From NCBI GenBank assembly GCA_964036275.1, contig OZ038436.1, positions 1,946,214-2,010,213 on the forward strand: a stretch of DNA of 64,000 nucleotides, in the 5' to 3' direction. Shown one piece after another: positions 42,033 to 53,738 of the stretch. The notes under the pieces are model-generated. The model saw nothing but the letters and a program-made list of their open reading frames with translations, was not told where the DNA came from and searched no databases. The stretch's first letter is position 1; the number at the start of each line of letters is the position of its first letter. Made by a program: the position numbers and the translations under genes. This DNA is from Litoditis marina (Eukaryota > Nematoda > Chromadorea > Rhabditida > Rhabditidae).

Positions 42033-45000
42033 ATGTCGTCCGAGACCGAGTTCCCCATGAACACGATGGATATCGACTATTCTCCCGAACAAGAAGAATC
42101 ACAGTTGAAACAACCCGTGAGTCCAATTTATCACATGTATTGTCGATCTTATCAATTCCAATCATTCGAAAAAAACCTTCAGGTTGTCTGGAGTGAGTGT
42201 ACAATTCAATGAACTTTAATAGCGTATGATTTCTTGGTTATCATAAGCACTTAGTTTCTTATAATTCAATGAAAATCTATCACCGCCCAATGAGAACTTC
42301 TCTAAAAATCTGGATCGAAGTTCAAAGTATTGTTTTCAAGTTTTCTAAATCGCGCGCAGCGCGGAGCGCTGTGCGAGATTTGTCTGTGGTCCGGCCAGTG
42401 CGCGCTTTCATTTTTTAGTTCACTCTCAAAAATACTAATATACTCAAGTATAACTGTTTATTACAAACATACAAAAGTCGTGAAATATTTTCTCAGATCT
42501 GTAAACTAGAATCTACAAATCACAGATGTTAACTTCTTATGATTTGCTGATTTTCTATGGCACATTTACAAGCTATGTTCAAAATTTGAACGAAATTAAT
42601 TGAGTTTGAGGGGGGTGATTGTAAATGGGGGGTGATTGTAAATGGGGGGTGATTGTAAATGGGGGGTAATTGTACAATGTCGACGTTTAACAATCACCCC
42701 CCACAATACAAAATGGGGGGTAATAGTACAACCCCGGACCTGTTTAACAATCGCCCCCCACTCAATCCAAACCTGCAGTAAAGAAGGACGTTGTACAATC
42801 ACCCCCCTATGGGGTGGGGGGTGATTGTACTACGGGTCGGATTCCAACCTATTTCGCCTCAAGGGGGGGGGGGGGGGACGATTGTACAATAAACCCTAAC
42901 TCAATCTAAGAGTGACGTATTCTGGGATTCTGGAGACCAGATGACGTCGTTTTTGAAAAGTGCAAAGTTGACGTCACATATATTTTCAAATGCTGAAAAT
43001 ATCTTAAAAATGGTATATTAACGATAAAAACGTCATCTAAATATGACGTATTCTGGAATTCAGAAGGCCAGATGACGTCAACTTTTGAGAAAATTGACGT
43101 GAAATATGTTTTCGAATACTGAAAGTTTCTTAAAAATGGTCAATTCACGACGAAACTTCATTCAAACAGGACGTATTCTGGGATTTTGAAGGGCATATGA
43201 AGTAAGTTGTCAGAAGTGCAAAGTTTACGTCACGTATATTTTCAAATGCTGAAAATATCTTAAAAATAGTATATTAACGATGAAACTTTATCTAAATTTC
43301 TGAATATGACTTATTCTGGAATTCAGAAGGCCAGATGACGTCAACTTTTGAATGGCAGATAAAGTGAGTTTTCAGAACTGCAATGTTGACGTCATATTTT
43401 TTCGAATGATGATAATACTTGACAAGTGGTTCATTAAGAAAACAATTTTATTTGCCCCGTACAGATCAAACCACCTCTCTACATACCTACGGCATGTATA
43501 CAAAAAGAGAAAAATTCATGAAAAAGTGGGGGCCCAACGACTGTGAGATTTGAAATGGAGCAGCTACTGCTACGAAAACCGAAAAATACTAATATACTCA
43601 AGTATAACTGTTTCTTACAAACATACAAAAGTCGTGAAATATTTTCTCAAACCTGTAAACTAGAATCTACAAATCACAGATGTTAACTCAACGTAGTCAA
43701 TTATAGAGTTCCTGGTTTTGTGCACAATGGTTGGCATTTTTTCTCATTACCTCAATTCTAGGTGCTATACCGTTTGTCATATTATTCAACAGTTGTTCTC
43801 TCTTTCACAGCTGTGACTTTTAGATTCCAGTTTACAGGTTTGAGAAAATATTTTACGACTTTTGTATGTTTGTAATAAACAGTTATACTTGTATAAATAT
43901 TAGTATTTTTCGGTTTTTGTAGCAGTAGCTTCTCCATTTGAGAGTAGTTGTCTAAGGGGCGCACAGCAGAAGACAAATCGCACAGTCGTTGGGCCCCCAC
44001 TCTTTCATGAATTATAGTTCATATTCCTGAAATCGATCTTCCACTTTCACAAACCCAATGTGGATTTGATTGATATCATTTTAGCTTTTCGGAACTTATT
44101 TTGTTTCCAGTACGATGCCCTGATCGACTATCTCTGGGCCCAAATAATCAAAATCTCTGACAGATGTGTCAAACTGTTGGAAAATTCTAATGACGAGAAT
44201 GTGGACTCTGTTTGCGATCAGGTACATTTTTCTCTACATGACCTTTGTAGGGAACTGAGGTCTTACTCTGGAGTTGAAAACCAAGTTGTTTACCGAGGTT
44301 TGCAGAAAACCCAAGTTGTTAATCAAGGATCAGAGTTTTAACCGAGAACTTGGTGCCCAATTGTGCACCAATCTTTGATTTCACAACTTGATATCAACTA
44401 GTGACCAATTTGGTGGGGCGAACCATGGTAAACCACTCGGTTTTCAACTTCAGAGCATGCGAGGAAATCCCGGAAAACCAGTTCACCGACGTAGTTTATC
44501 TCTCTATCTCTACTGCTCCGAACTCTTTTGCAGCTTTCTGTTTTTTCGACTTGTGACTTTTTCAAAGCTCAACGATGTTTTTGATTGATTGATTCATTAC
44601 GTATATGAAGACGTTAAAAAGGAGATGCGAAGTGAAAAAGGAGGTGGAAACAGAAATAAAACACAGAACATAGTGATAAAGTGTTCGTGTTTGTTTGTCA
44701 CCCTAAAAACTGAACCAAATAGAGAACTTCTCAATACACTTAATGTGTTAACTACATTTTATTATTTTATCCCACTCATTAAAAATAAGCCTGAACCTTC
44801 TCTGCGGTGAACAGAAACTGCCTTACTTTTATCAGATATTAAAATACTTCACCACACAAAAAACTGTTCAACAGCTGCGAAACTAGTGTTACGGAAGTCG
44901 TTCTTTCACTATGTTTGAAGTTTTTTTTTGCGTTTTCGAACCACAATCACGATTTGAACATTCTCGATTTTAGGTCTGTGCACTTTGGGAGGTACAAGAA

Positions 45001-45042
45001 TCGTACAAACGCCAGTTAGATGAGGTTCGCAGTCGGCTTTGA
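42033..45042 (+). CDS. Three-exon 87-residue gene, copy B
   Basis: Exons are 42033-42116 (starts MSSETEFPMNT), 44111-44221 and 44974-45042 (ends at TGA). All splice sites and phases are as in copy A. Exon 2 encodes the same 37 residues with two synonymous changes. Exon 1 has Ser/Thr and His/Tyr-type differences. Intron 1 is 2.0 kb because about 1.1 kb, including the left half of the G/C element, is deleted (joint near 42610). The frame looks intact. Confidence 0.7.
42605..43400. repeat. G/C-tract element (truncated) and four-monomer TGACGTCA minisatellite, copy B
   Basis: The G/C element occupies 42605-42892, with three 'ggggggtgattgtaaat' units in tandem. The minisatellite follows to about 43400 with four monomers of about 135 bp, two more than in copies A, C and D. 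Confidence 0.7.
43513..44013. mobile_element. Foldback element in intron 1 (copy B)
   Basis: Same element as 24185-24719, with 47 bp missing from the left arm (from 'gagattt' straight to 'gaaatggagcag'). Confidence 0.8.
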
Positions 45043-45398
45043 ATACAGAGTACAACATTTGTTATGTACATTATTTTTGTGATTATGTGATTATTATTGT
45101 TCATGTGATTGAATAAAACTGTATGTAATACTGTTTCTAAAAAACCATCAGTGTAAAACTCAATTAATCATACGAATATTGGTTGAAATTGTTAGGAACC
45201 ACGGAAACAAACTGGATTGGCGCAACTAATTCACACCGTTGTAGCTCGTTCAACCGTCACTACGGACACATTGCCATCGCACAACGTTTCTGCTATGTAC
45301 CAGTTTAGTCTGCGTTGCGCTCTTCGACATTATTGCACCATATCAAAACTGAAAACACATATAGAATGAAAACGAGAACATGCATATTCATTCCATCT

Positions 45399-45602
45399 TC
45401 AATAACCAAATCCAAAGGATGAGAATCGATTTCGCGCCGGGATTTGTGGCGGTTTTCTGGCGAACCCACGCAGGCCTCCCAGTTCCAGCTTGAAGCTGGA
45501 CAGTCCTGGTTTCGACTTTGCGAACAGTCCACCCAAGTCCAGTCCGAAATGCTTTTGGTCGGCCTTCCGCGCCACCCTTCGCAATCGGTCACAGCCAGAC
45601 AC
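45399..45602 (-). CDS. Possible secreted peptide precursor (neuropeptide-like), copy B
   Basis: The minus-strand frame encodes two similar units, 'HFGLDLGGLFAKS' and 'SFKLELGGLRGFARK', separated by basic residues, and ends NRFSSFGFGY. The two units use different synonymous codons (GAC TTG GGT GGA CTG against GAA CTG GGA GGC CTG), and two of three differences from copy C are synonymous in this frame. A hydrophobic signal-like stretch, 'SVLLLVACLAV', lies just upstream (45610-45575) but in the neighbouring frame. An intron or frameshift is needed to join them. No known nematode peptide family recognised. Confidence 0.4.
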   Translation of the reverse strand: MSGCDRLRRVARKADQKHFGLDLGGLFAKSKPGLSSFKLELGGLRGFARKPPQIPARNRFSSFGFGY

Positions 45603-45937
45603 GCGACCAACAGTAGTACGGAAAGAGGTCTGGAAGTTATGAGTTCATTCTCATGTGAAAAGTGAATGGCATGTTATACCATATTATGGTGGAATATGGT
45701 GTTAGCTTGATATATAGCATAATCTTGATGAGAGCATGTAAACTGACATTCAACTAAAACAGAGAAATAGGAAAATTATAACCTTGGAGGTGTTCATCGT
45801 ATGGAATTGTTTTAAACAAACAATGAAGACTATTCCGAATCCAAGTTGAGCTAATCTGTATTGGGAACCAGTGGCGGTGAGTAAGGTTATAAGACATCGC
45901 GGCTAGGAAGCCGTATACTAAGGGCCAATTCTACAGC

Positions 45938-46162
45938 CAACCTGGTTTTTAGGTAACCTATCATTTTCTTGGCAACCGATTTTTCAGGTTACCTTGGTAG
46001 GTAACCTGAAGGTAAGCTGAAACTTAAATCCGGTTACCGTTCAAAACAACGGTAAAAACTAGATTTTTAGTCGGAATAACAGGTAACCGATTTTTCATTT
46101 CAGGTTACCAACCGGTTACCTACTAAGGTAACCTGGAAAATAGGTTACCAAAAAAGGGTTAG
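45938..46162. repeat. GGTTACC foldback element, about 220 bp
   Basis: The ends are inverted copies: 'ggtttttaggtaaccta' on the left and 'taggttaccaaaaaagggtt' on the right. Inner 'ttggtaggtaacctg' and 'aggtaacctgg' words also mirror each other. Same family as 8795-8900. Confidence 0.65.
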
Positions 46163-46164
46163 CC

Positions 46165-47370
46165 TTCTGGGCGAAATTGTGACAAGTAAACTTTTCGGGT
46201 GTACTCTAGGCTTTAATATATTGTTCTCTACTCGTACTAATGTCCAAGAAATGGTTTTCCAGAACGTATTTTTAATTATAAAATACGGAAACTACTTTTT
46301 AAATGTTTCGCTGCGTACTTTATTGGTGAAACGAGTGAAACAACGTATGAATTTTGTGTTATTACCAAGTTTCTCTCCTGAATGGCAATTTTTCTAGCAT
46401 TCAGACTTTTTCTTCAGGAGTTACAGCAACATTTTGCTCACAGTTAATGTGGATTGTTTAAAATTCCAACGACCAATAAACTTTTCGCTCGGTGGCATTA
46501 CAAAACATACAAATTCTAATCGGGCTGAGTATTTCATTGTCTCTATGTAATGGCAAATCACAGTCCAATTTGATATTCGGTGCGCATTTTTGCAAATTCA
46601 GTGAGATGTATTTCTTGAACGAAATGTGCTCCAAAGGGAAGTTGTTGTATCCCACTGAATGGGCCGGTTTTTTTTTCAGTTTAAGGATTCCAATGTCTGC
46701 AGAACCTTACATACACACAAACCCGAACAATTCATCTAGTTTTAAACTCTGCGTCTTCTCTATTTTCTCGAAAATGTCGCACAAGTGAAGTTGCGTACGA
46801 AACGGTAACCTTGTTGTTTTGTATACTAACACCTACTCACAAAAAAAGAGAAGAAAATCACCGTGGGACGAGAAAAGTATAAAAATGTATGGAAATGGCA
46901 AAAAAAGGAATCAAAACAGCTTGTTACGTTAAAGAGATGAGCTCCTTCTTCGTTACACTACTGACTGGTACTTTGATTTCAGAAACTCATTCAACCCTTC
47001 GTTCAAACTAGAAAACATACTTTTTCGTCACTTTTCGAGGGGGTTTTCGAGGGCAAGTTTAAGTTTCAAGCAATTGTGTTCATATTTCATATTTATTCTT
47101 TCACTACTGTACAGTATTGGCTAAGAATTGACCCAAGTATGTGAACCCCAAAGGTAACCCCAAAGGTAACTTCCAAGTTTTGTCTGGTTTTCACTCTTCA
47201 AAAATGGTGAGAATTACTATACTTCATTATGAGAAATGTTTCAGATATATAAGATAAAGAAAAAAAGACAAAACAAAATCAGCCTTGTCGGTTCACCAGC
47301 TTATCGTATTGAAATTTTCAAAATCAAGGTAAAAATTGAAAATAAAATACAAATTAGTCAAATAAAGTGG
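46165..47370 (+). repeat. Block G, copy 4
   Basis: This is the version closest to copy 1 (1060-2254/6179-6545). It is uninterrupted at the LINE site and so serves as the empty site. No gene called. Confidence 0.75.
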
Positions 47371-47607
47371 TTTTTTATTTATAATAAACGGTTCTTGTGA
47401 AAAACGACTTCTCTCGCAACAAATTGAAGTGGAAAGATGGCTTTAGAATATGTTGTGTTCTTCATCTCGAATAAGCGCACTGCAGTGTTTCGGTGGGTTT
47501 ACTTACGCGTCTCAAACCGCTCGACACAGTAATGGAATCAAATTTTGAATTTATTGAAAGTACGAATTGAAAATGTCGTAATGTTGTTTATAAAACTCCA
47601 TTCGTAA

Positions 47608-49150
47608 TAATAAAGGTCAACTGGTGTCCATATGGATTATATAATCGATCCGATGTGACAGAGAAAAGTTCCACAGTAAACTAGAATTTATTTCGAATAA
47701 AAATTGCAGAAAGAAAATTTGATCCAAATGCATATACCAGGCTCTCCCAGATGTGACAAATCAAAATAATTTACCTTCTTTACTTCAAAGAAAGATATAT
47801 CTGACTTAAATTGACCTGCTTTGAACAGGTTATCTGCAAATTTAGCCACGCTTCACTGTTCAATGTACTTTTCTGTGAATAAGTTGTTTTAGTATATTCT
47901 TCACGCAACGTAACTCAAACGCATGAACAGAGCAAAATATAAACCTAAATGCGAATTCTTCTTGTTTCCCTTTTCATAACCTTGATAAACTTTACTAACG
48001 AGAACATCTGAGAAAACAGTTTCATGGAATTTCATGGAGTTGAACATTTTAAGTAAACTCACTGCAGATTGTTTGGAAGAACGTGATCACCTTTATCATG
48101 TAATAATAGTATTATGAAACAATATATAAAGTTGTTATCGTCATAAATTTAGGGTGAAAACTACTTGTTGTCGATTTATGGTGGAACTTGTCGTTCAGCC
48201 TTCTTACTGGTTCGGTTACCAATTGGTTCGAGCGACCTACATCGTGGGTGCACGTAGTATGAACCCAGCCATAGAGACATAGAGTTATATCTGATAATGA
48301 TTTCTCATTGGCTACGGGCGCGATTGAGGGGTGATTTTTAAAACTATTCCAAGTGAAATCGATTTCGCTCGAAGAATACATGAAAACACGTAATTCATTT
48401 GTCCTATGAATGGTATACAGGCGATTGCGGCAGCAGGAACAGGATCACTTAATGAGATGGGGCTATATAGAGAGCGTGCCACATTTGAGTATTGTACGGC
48501 ATAAATGGCTGCGCGCAAAACTTTTCACACGAAAAATAGCACTACTTGTCAGATATCACGAAGAGTGAGGTGATCACTTTCATTCCCAATAGGAACATTC
48601 GTTCACGAGCAGTTATCGCTTTAAGGAGATACTAGCAAGTCACTGAATGAATGCCATTGAAACATTTGATTGTCCAATATGATGTATTCTATAAAGGAGA
48701 GGGCCACGAATAACTCACTAGAGGTGTTACTAGAAAGATCTGTGTGATACTTCATGATTACCGCCTCGTAAGAAGGTGAGATGAATGAATAAATATGTAA
48801 ATGTGAAAATTTTAAAATCTTCAAAGACGCTCTCATGAATTCTGAAGAGGAGACGACATCAACAGTAAAAGCAGCAAGCTTCTCGAAATGTAAAAGTAAA
48901 TACTAATGATTGTTTTTTCATTGAGGACTTTTTTTGTAATTTTAATAAAATTTAGTGATCAAAAAACACTCTGGAGGCCTAAAACCAAAGTTCATTGCAT
49001 TCCTACGTTGCATGGTGAACATAAAGTCAAGTCCCGTTGGTAGAGTTGTTCAGTTATAGTGTACGAAAAAAAATAGATTTCGATTAGCAAAACACTGATT
49101 TTCGAATTCATCTTTTCATATACCACTAATGACTGTGTGAAACTTCAGTA
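47608..49150 (+). repeat. Large repeat copy C, first segment (block F)
   Basis: 47608-48500 matches 63138-64000. From 48036 on it matches 26090-27200. The 41-codon exon (48651) has an in-frame TAA. Copy C then jumps at about 49150 from block F straight to block H, deleting about 2.4 kb that copies A and B have. Confidence 0.7.
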
Positions 49151-49236
49151 ATGATCCCGCTCTCGTAGTTAGCCAATCACAGAAAACTGGCGGAACTGTT
49201 TCTTGGAGCAAAAATAGAACGCTGCCCAATCTTATT

Positions 49237-50937
49237 GGGGAGGACGAAAACTATAGCTTGTTGGGTGCCACCAGCTACATCTACAGCCTCTTGGGGACAT
49301 CATTTAGAAAATATGTATAATGAAATATTCAGCAGAGACTGCAGTTCCTAAGCTAAACTCAACTGGGAAATATTTACGAGCATAGGTAGAAATGAAGCTC
49401 ATTCGAATGAATAGATATGTAAATGTCAAGTCTTGAAAGACGTTCTCATGGATTCTGGAGACGAGACGCCGTCAACAGGCAAACCAGCAAGTTTTTGTCG
49501 AGTGAAATTGAAATCAAGATTCAAGATTCTAAGATGTATTCATTCACTTCATATTGTTACAATATGGTGTTCCTTTATGGCCATCCAGGTAACTCGGTAG
49601 TAGTGTACTACCCCACCATATACCACCGACCCCCCGTATTTCCCACATTCGAATAACACATCGATACTTTCATCCCCAGATTTGCCAACTACAAAAAATG
49701 AACTGGTATAGTGGTGGCCAACGGAGAGGCGAGAGAATACTGTATAAATCACTTTCCGCTGGGTACGTGGACTTGTCTTAAATAAAAAATCAGTGTGTTT
49801 AAAGATCAACCACGTTTCATGACTTAGTTATTTTGCTCCCCTATACTGCCTCAATCATGAACTGAAGTATCCGATGTTTTGCTGTGTGAGATTAGCTTTG
49901 TAGTTTTATTTGCATACACCTGAAGATATTCGAGCCACAATTGATAACAACAAACACAGCACGTCTTCGAATCAATCGTCTTGGCCCCTCGCTGAAATGG
50001 AAAACATCTCTTTTCTACCATCGATCTTCCCATTTCCCAATCGTATAATCTAATTTCGTTATTTTCTTCCATAGTCCTCACCGATTAGAAGTTTAATTAA
50101 CATGACAAAACTTTAAAATGACAGTTATAGAAATACAACCTAAGACTTTTCAAATTGTGAGTTATGTTGGGCAAAAGGTGAATTTTCAAGACAACACTTA
50201 CTTTCCCAGAAGTTCTGGAGTCGTCATTGGCATGATGCCAAGGTCTATTTGGAAATGTGAAAATCTCATAGTTGCTAATTGCTCTCAGCTCTATGAGAAC
50301 TACAGGTATATCCTACCGAATGCTAACTTCACGTGACTACTCAAATTACTTCTAGTATAACGCCACACGGTAGGTAATAGCTAACTATATTTCAAGTTGG
50401 ATCTCGGCGCAGGTTCGTGACGAATTGTCTGTTGAATAATCAATTAAGTTATCTTTTTCTGAATTTCTGAAATGTGGTACATAACGAACGCTCTCACAGG
50501 TTCGACGTTTATTCAACTTTTATCAGATTCTCAATTTTCCCGTGTTTTTTGGCAGGTTTTGTTGACATAACTACATCATCAGAAACTCTGTTCTCCAATT
50601 AACAAGCGGTTAGTTATCGTAGCTCTAATCACAGATTACAGGTATCTCATATCGTAGTTTCCCAATGTCCAAGTGACCACGTCACCACATACCCAAATAG
50701 TGGTTCGGGCAATTAGCCAATTAAGTCTACACCCACATCTCAGAGAAACTCCAGTCATTCACAGCATTGTAGCACTAGTTGCGGTGCAACAGTCTTTGCT
50801 TCGACTACTACCCCGTTTTCGTGTTTTATTCCACATTAAGAACAGTTTTACCACACTCTTCACTGACTGCTATGACAAATCTCGGGGGGAGTTGCCCGTG
50901 GAAAATCTGGTACCAAGTCTTGCGGTAACGAACTCCG
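49237..50937 (+). repeat. 1701-bp tandem duplication, unit 1 (copy C)
   Basis: Starts 'ggggaggacgaaaactatag' and contains the plus-strand model (49448), the antisense model (50072-49549) and the 72-residue ORF (50118-50336). All frames are identical in translation to those of unit 2. Confidence 0.9.
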
Positions 50938-52488
50938 GGGGAGGACGAAAACTATAGCTTGTTGGGTGCCACCAGCTACATCTACAGCCTCTTGGGGACA
51001 TCATTTAGAAAATATGTATAATGAAATATTCAGCAGAGACTGCAGTTCCTAAGCTAAACTCAACTGGGAAATATTTACGAGCATAGGTAGAAATGAAGCT
51101 CATTCGAATGAATAGATATGTAAATGTCAAGTCTTGAAAGACGTTCTCATGGATTCTGGAGACGAGACGCCGTCAACAGGCAAACCAGCAAGTTTTTGTC
51201 GAGTGAAATTGAAATCAAGATTCAAGATTCTAAGATGTATTCATTCACTTCATATTGTTACAATATGGTGTTCCTTTATGGCCATCCAGGTAACTCGGTA
51301 GTAGTGTACTACCCCACCATATACCACCGACCCCCCGTATTTCCCACATTCGAATAACACATCGATACTTTCATCCCCAGATTTGCCAACTACAAAAAAT
51401 GAACTGGTATAGTGGTGGCCAACGGAGAGGCGAGAGAATACTGTATAAATCACTTTCCGCTGGGTACGTGGACTTGTCTTAAATAAAAAATCAGTGTGTT
51501 TAAAGATCAACCACGTTTCATGACTTAGTTATTTTGCTCCCCTATACTGCCTCAATCATGAACTGAAGTATCCGATGTTTTGCTGTGTGAGATTAGCTTT
51601 GTAGTTTTATTTGCATACACCTGAAGATATTCGAGCCACAATTGATAACAACAAACACAGCACGTCTTCGAATCAATCGTCTTGGCCCCTCGCTGAAATG
51701 GAAAACATCTCTTTTCTACCATCGATCTTCCCATTTCCCAATCGTATAATCTAATTTCGTTATTTTCTTCCATAGTCCTCACCGATTAGAAGTTTAATTA
51801 ACATGACAAAACTTTAAAATGACAGTTATAGAAATACAACCTAAGACTTTTCAAATTGTGAGTTATGTTGGGCAAAAGGTGAATTTTCAAGACAACACTT
51901 ACTTTCCCAGAAGTTCTGGAGTCGTCATTGGCATGATGCCAAGGTCTATTTGGAAATGTGAAAATCTCATAGTTGCTAATTGCTCTCAGCTCTATGAGAA
52001 CTACAGGTATATCCTACCGAATGCTAACTTCACGTGACTACTCAAATTACTTCTAGTATAACGCCACACGGTAGGTAATAGCTAACTATATTTCAAGTTG
52101 GATCTCGGCGCAGGTTCGTGACGAATTGTCTGTTGAATAATCAATTAAGTTATCTTTTTCTGAATTTCTGAAATGTGGTACATAACGAACGCTCTCACAG
52201 GTTCGACGTTTATTCAACTTTTATCAGATTCTCAATTTTCCCGTGTTTTTTGGCAGGTTTTGTTGACATAACTACATCATCAGAAACTCTGTTCTCCAAT
52301 TAACAAGCGGTTAGTTATCGTAGCTCTAATTACAGATTACAGGTATCTCATATCGTAAGACTTTTCAAATTGTGAGTTATGTTGGGCAAAAGGTGAATTT
52401 TCAAGACAACACTTACTTTCCCAGAAGTTCTGGAGTCGTCATTGGCATGATGCCAAGGTCTATTTGGAAATGTGAAAATCTCATCGTG
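50938..52488 (+). repeat. 1701-bp tandem duplication, unit 2, with a further short rearranged piece
   Basis: Offset 1701 from unit 1. The unit runs to 52357. Then a piece of about 126 bp from the 72-residue ORF region is repeated (52358-52483), and the sequence resumes at 'cgtgacgaattgtctg'. Models at 51149, 51773-51250 and 51819-52037 equal those of unit 1. Confidence 0.88.
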
Positions 52489-53720
52489 ACGAATTGTCTG
52501 TTGAATAATCAATTAAGTTATCTTTTTCTGAATTTCTGAAATGTGGTACATAACGAACGCTCTCACAGGTTCGACGTTTATTCAACTTTTATCAGATTCT
52601 CAATTTTCCCGTGTTTTTTGGCAGGTTTTGTTGACATAACTACATCATCAGAAACTCTGTTCTCCAATTAACAAGCGGTTAGTTATCGTAGCTCTAATTA
52701 CAGATTACAGGTATCTCATATCGTAGTTTCCCAATGTCCAAGTGACCACGTCACCACATACCCAAATAGTGGTTCGGGCAATTAGCCAATTAAGTCTACA
52801 CCCACATCTCAGAGAAACTCCAGTCATTCACAGCATTGTAGCACTAGTTGCGGTGCAACAGTCTTTGCTTCGACTACTACCCCGTTTTCGTGTTTTATTC
52901 CACATTAAGAACAGTTTTACCACACTCTTCACTGACTGCTATGACAAATCTCGGGGGGAGTTGCCCGTGGAAAATCTGGTACCAAGTCTTGCGGTAACGA
53001 ACTCCGGACCCCCCCCCCCCCCCCCCCCCCTAAGTCCCATTTTCCAAAAACAGAACTTCTTCATCTTTCAACAAACGATGAGAAAATATATACTTTTAGA
53101 TGTGAATTTCACACAAATTTTCATTTTTCATTTTTATCAAAGCTAAACCGCAGTTTCACCGCATTTAAGACCTAAAAGCTGGCGCGCAGCATTGATTTTT
53201 CGAGCCAGGCCTGAACCAATAAGCCACGCCCCCTTATGTCCCCCTCTAACTACCCCAGGTTCTGTCTGAGTACTCGATTGAAGTTAAAATTTATTTTACA
53301 AACCACTCTGTTCACTTTGTTTAAAATTCATCACACTACAATCTTTTTACACTGGAATGCCTATTAAGTAGGATTGTTAAGATCGACATCGAAAATCGTT
53401 CAAAGTCGAAAAAGTGGCATTTTTCGATCTTGAGATCGAAAATCGAAACTATTGAAATTTCGCCAAAATAGAAAAGTCGAAAATCAAAAAACAAAAACGT
53501 TTTTCATAATCGATTAACAACCCTACTATTAAGTATTCTATTGCAAAACACATTTCACATGTTTCCAAAACTCTTTACACGAGTATTCGTTTTGAATGTG
53601 AATTACCACTCGTAATACAAGTTACTTTACCGGAACAGCGTCATTGTTGTATTTTCGGCATGTTTAACACGTTTTTTCCATACGATTCTCACGTTAAACG
53701 TGCACATAAAATAATTTTGT
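52489..53720 (+). repeat. Block H, downstream part (copy C)
   Basis: Matches 20700-21900. The C tract at 53009-53030 is bordered by a duplicated start of the region. The long plus-strand frame across it (proline run) is an artefact of the C tract. Confidence 0.7.
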
Positions 53721-53738
53721 TTGCAGATTTTCCAAAAT

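Noticed and set aside
42596..42860. CRISPR-like direct repeats of 'ggggggtgattgtaaat'
   Set aside because: Eukaryotic context, no spacers of constant length, and part of an inverted-repeat element.
52742..53146. 134-codon plus-strand ORF with a proline run
   Set aside because: It starts at GTG, not ATG. The proline run is the translated C tract, and the frame is broken in copy A.
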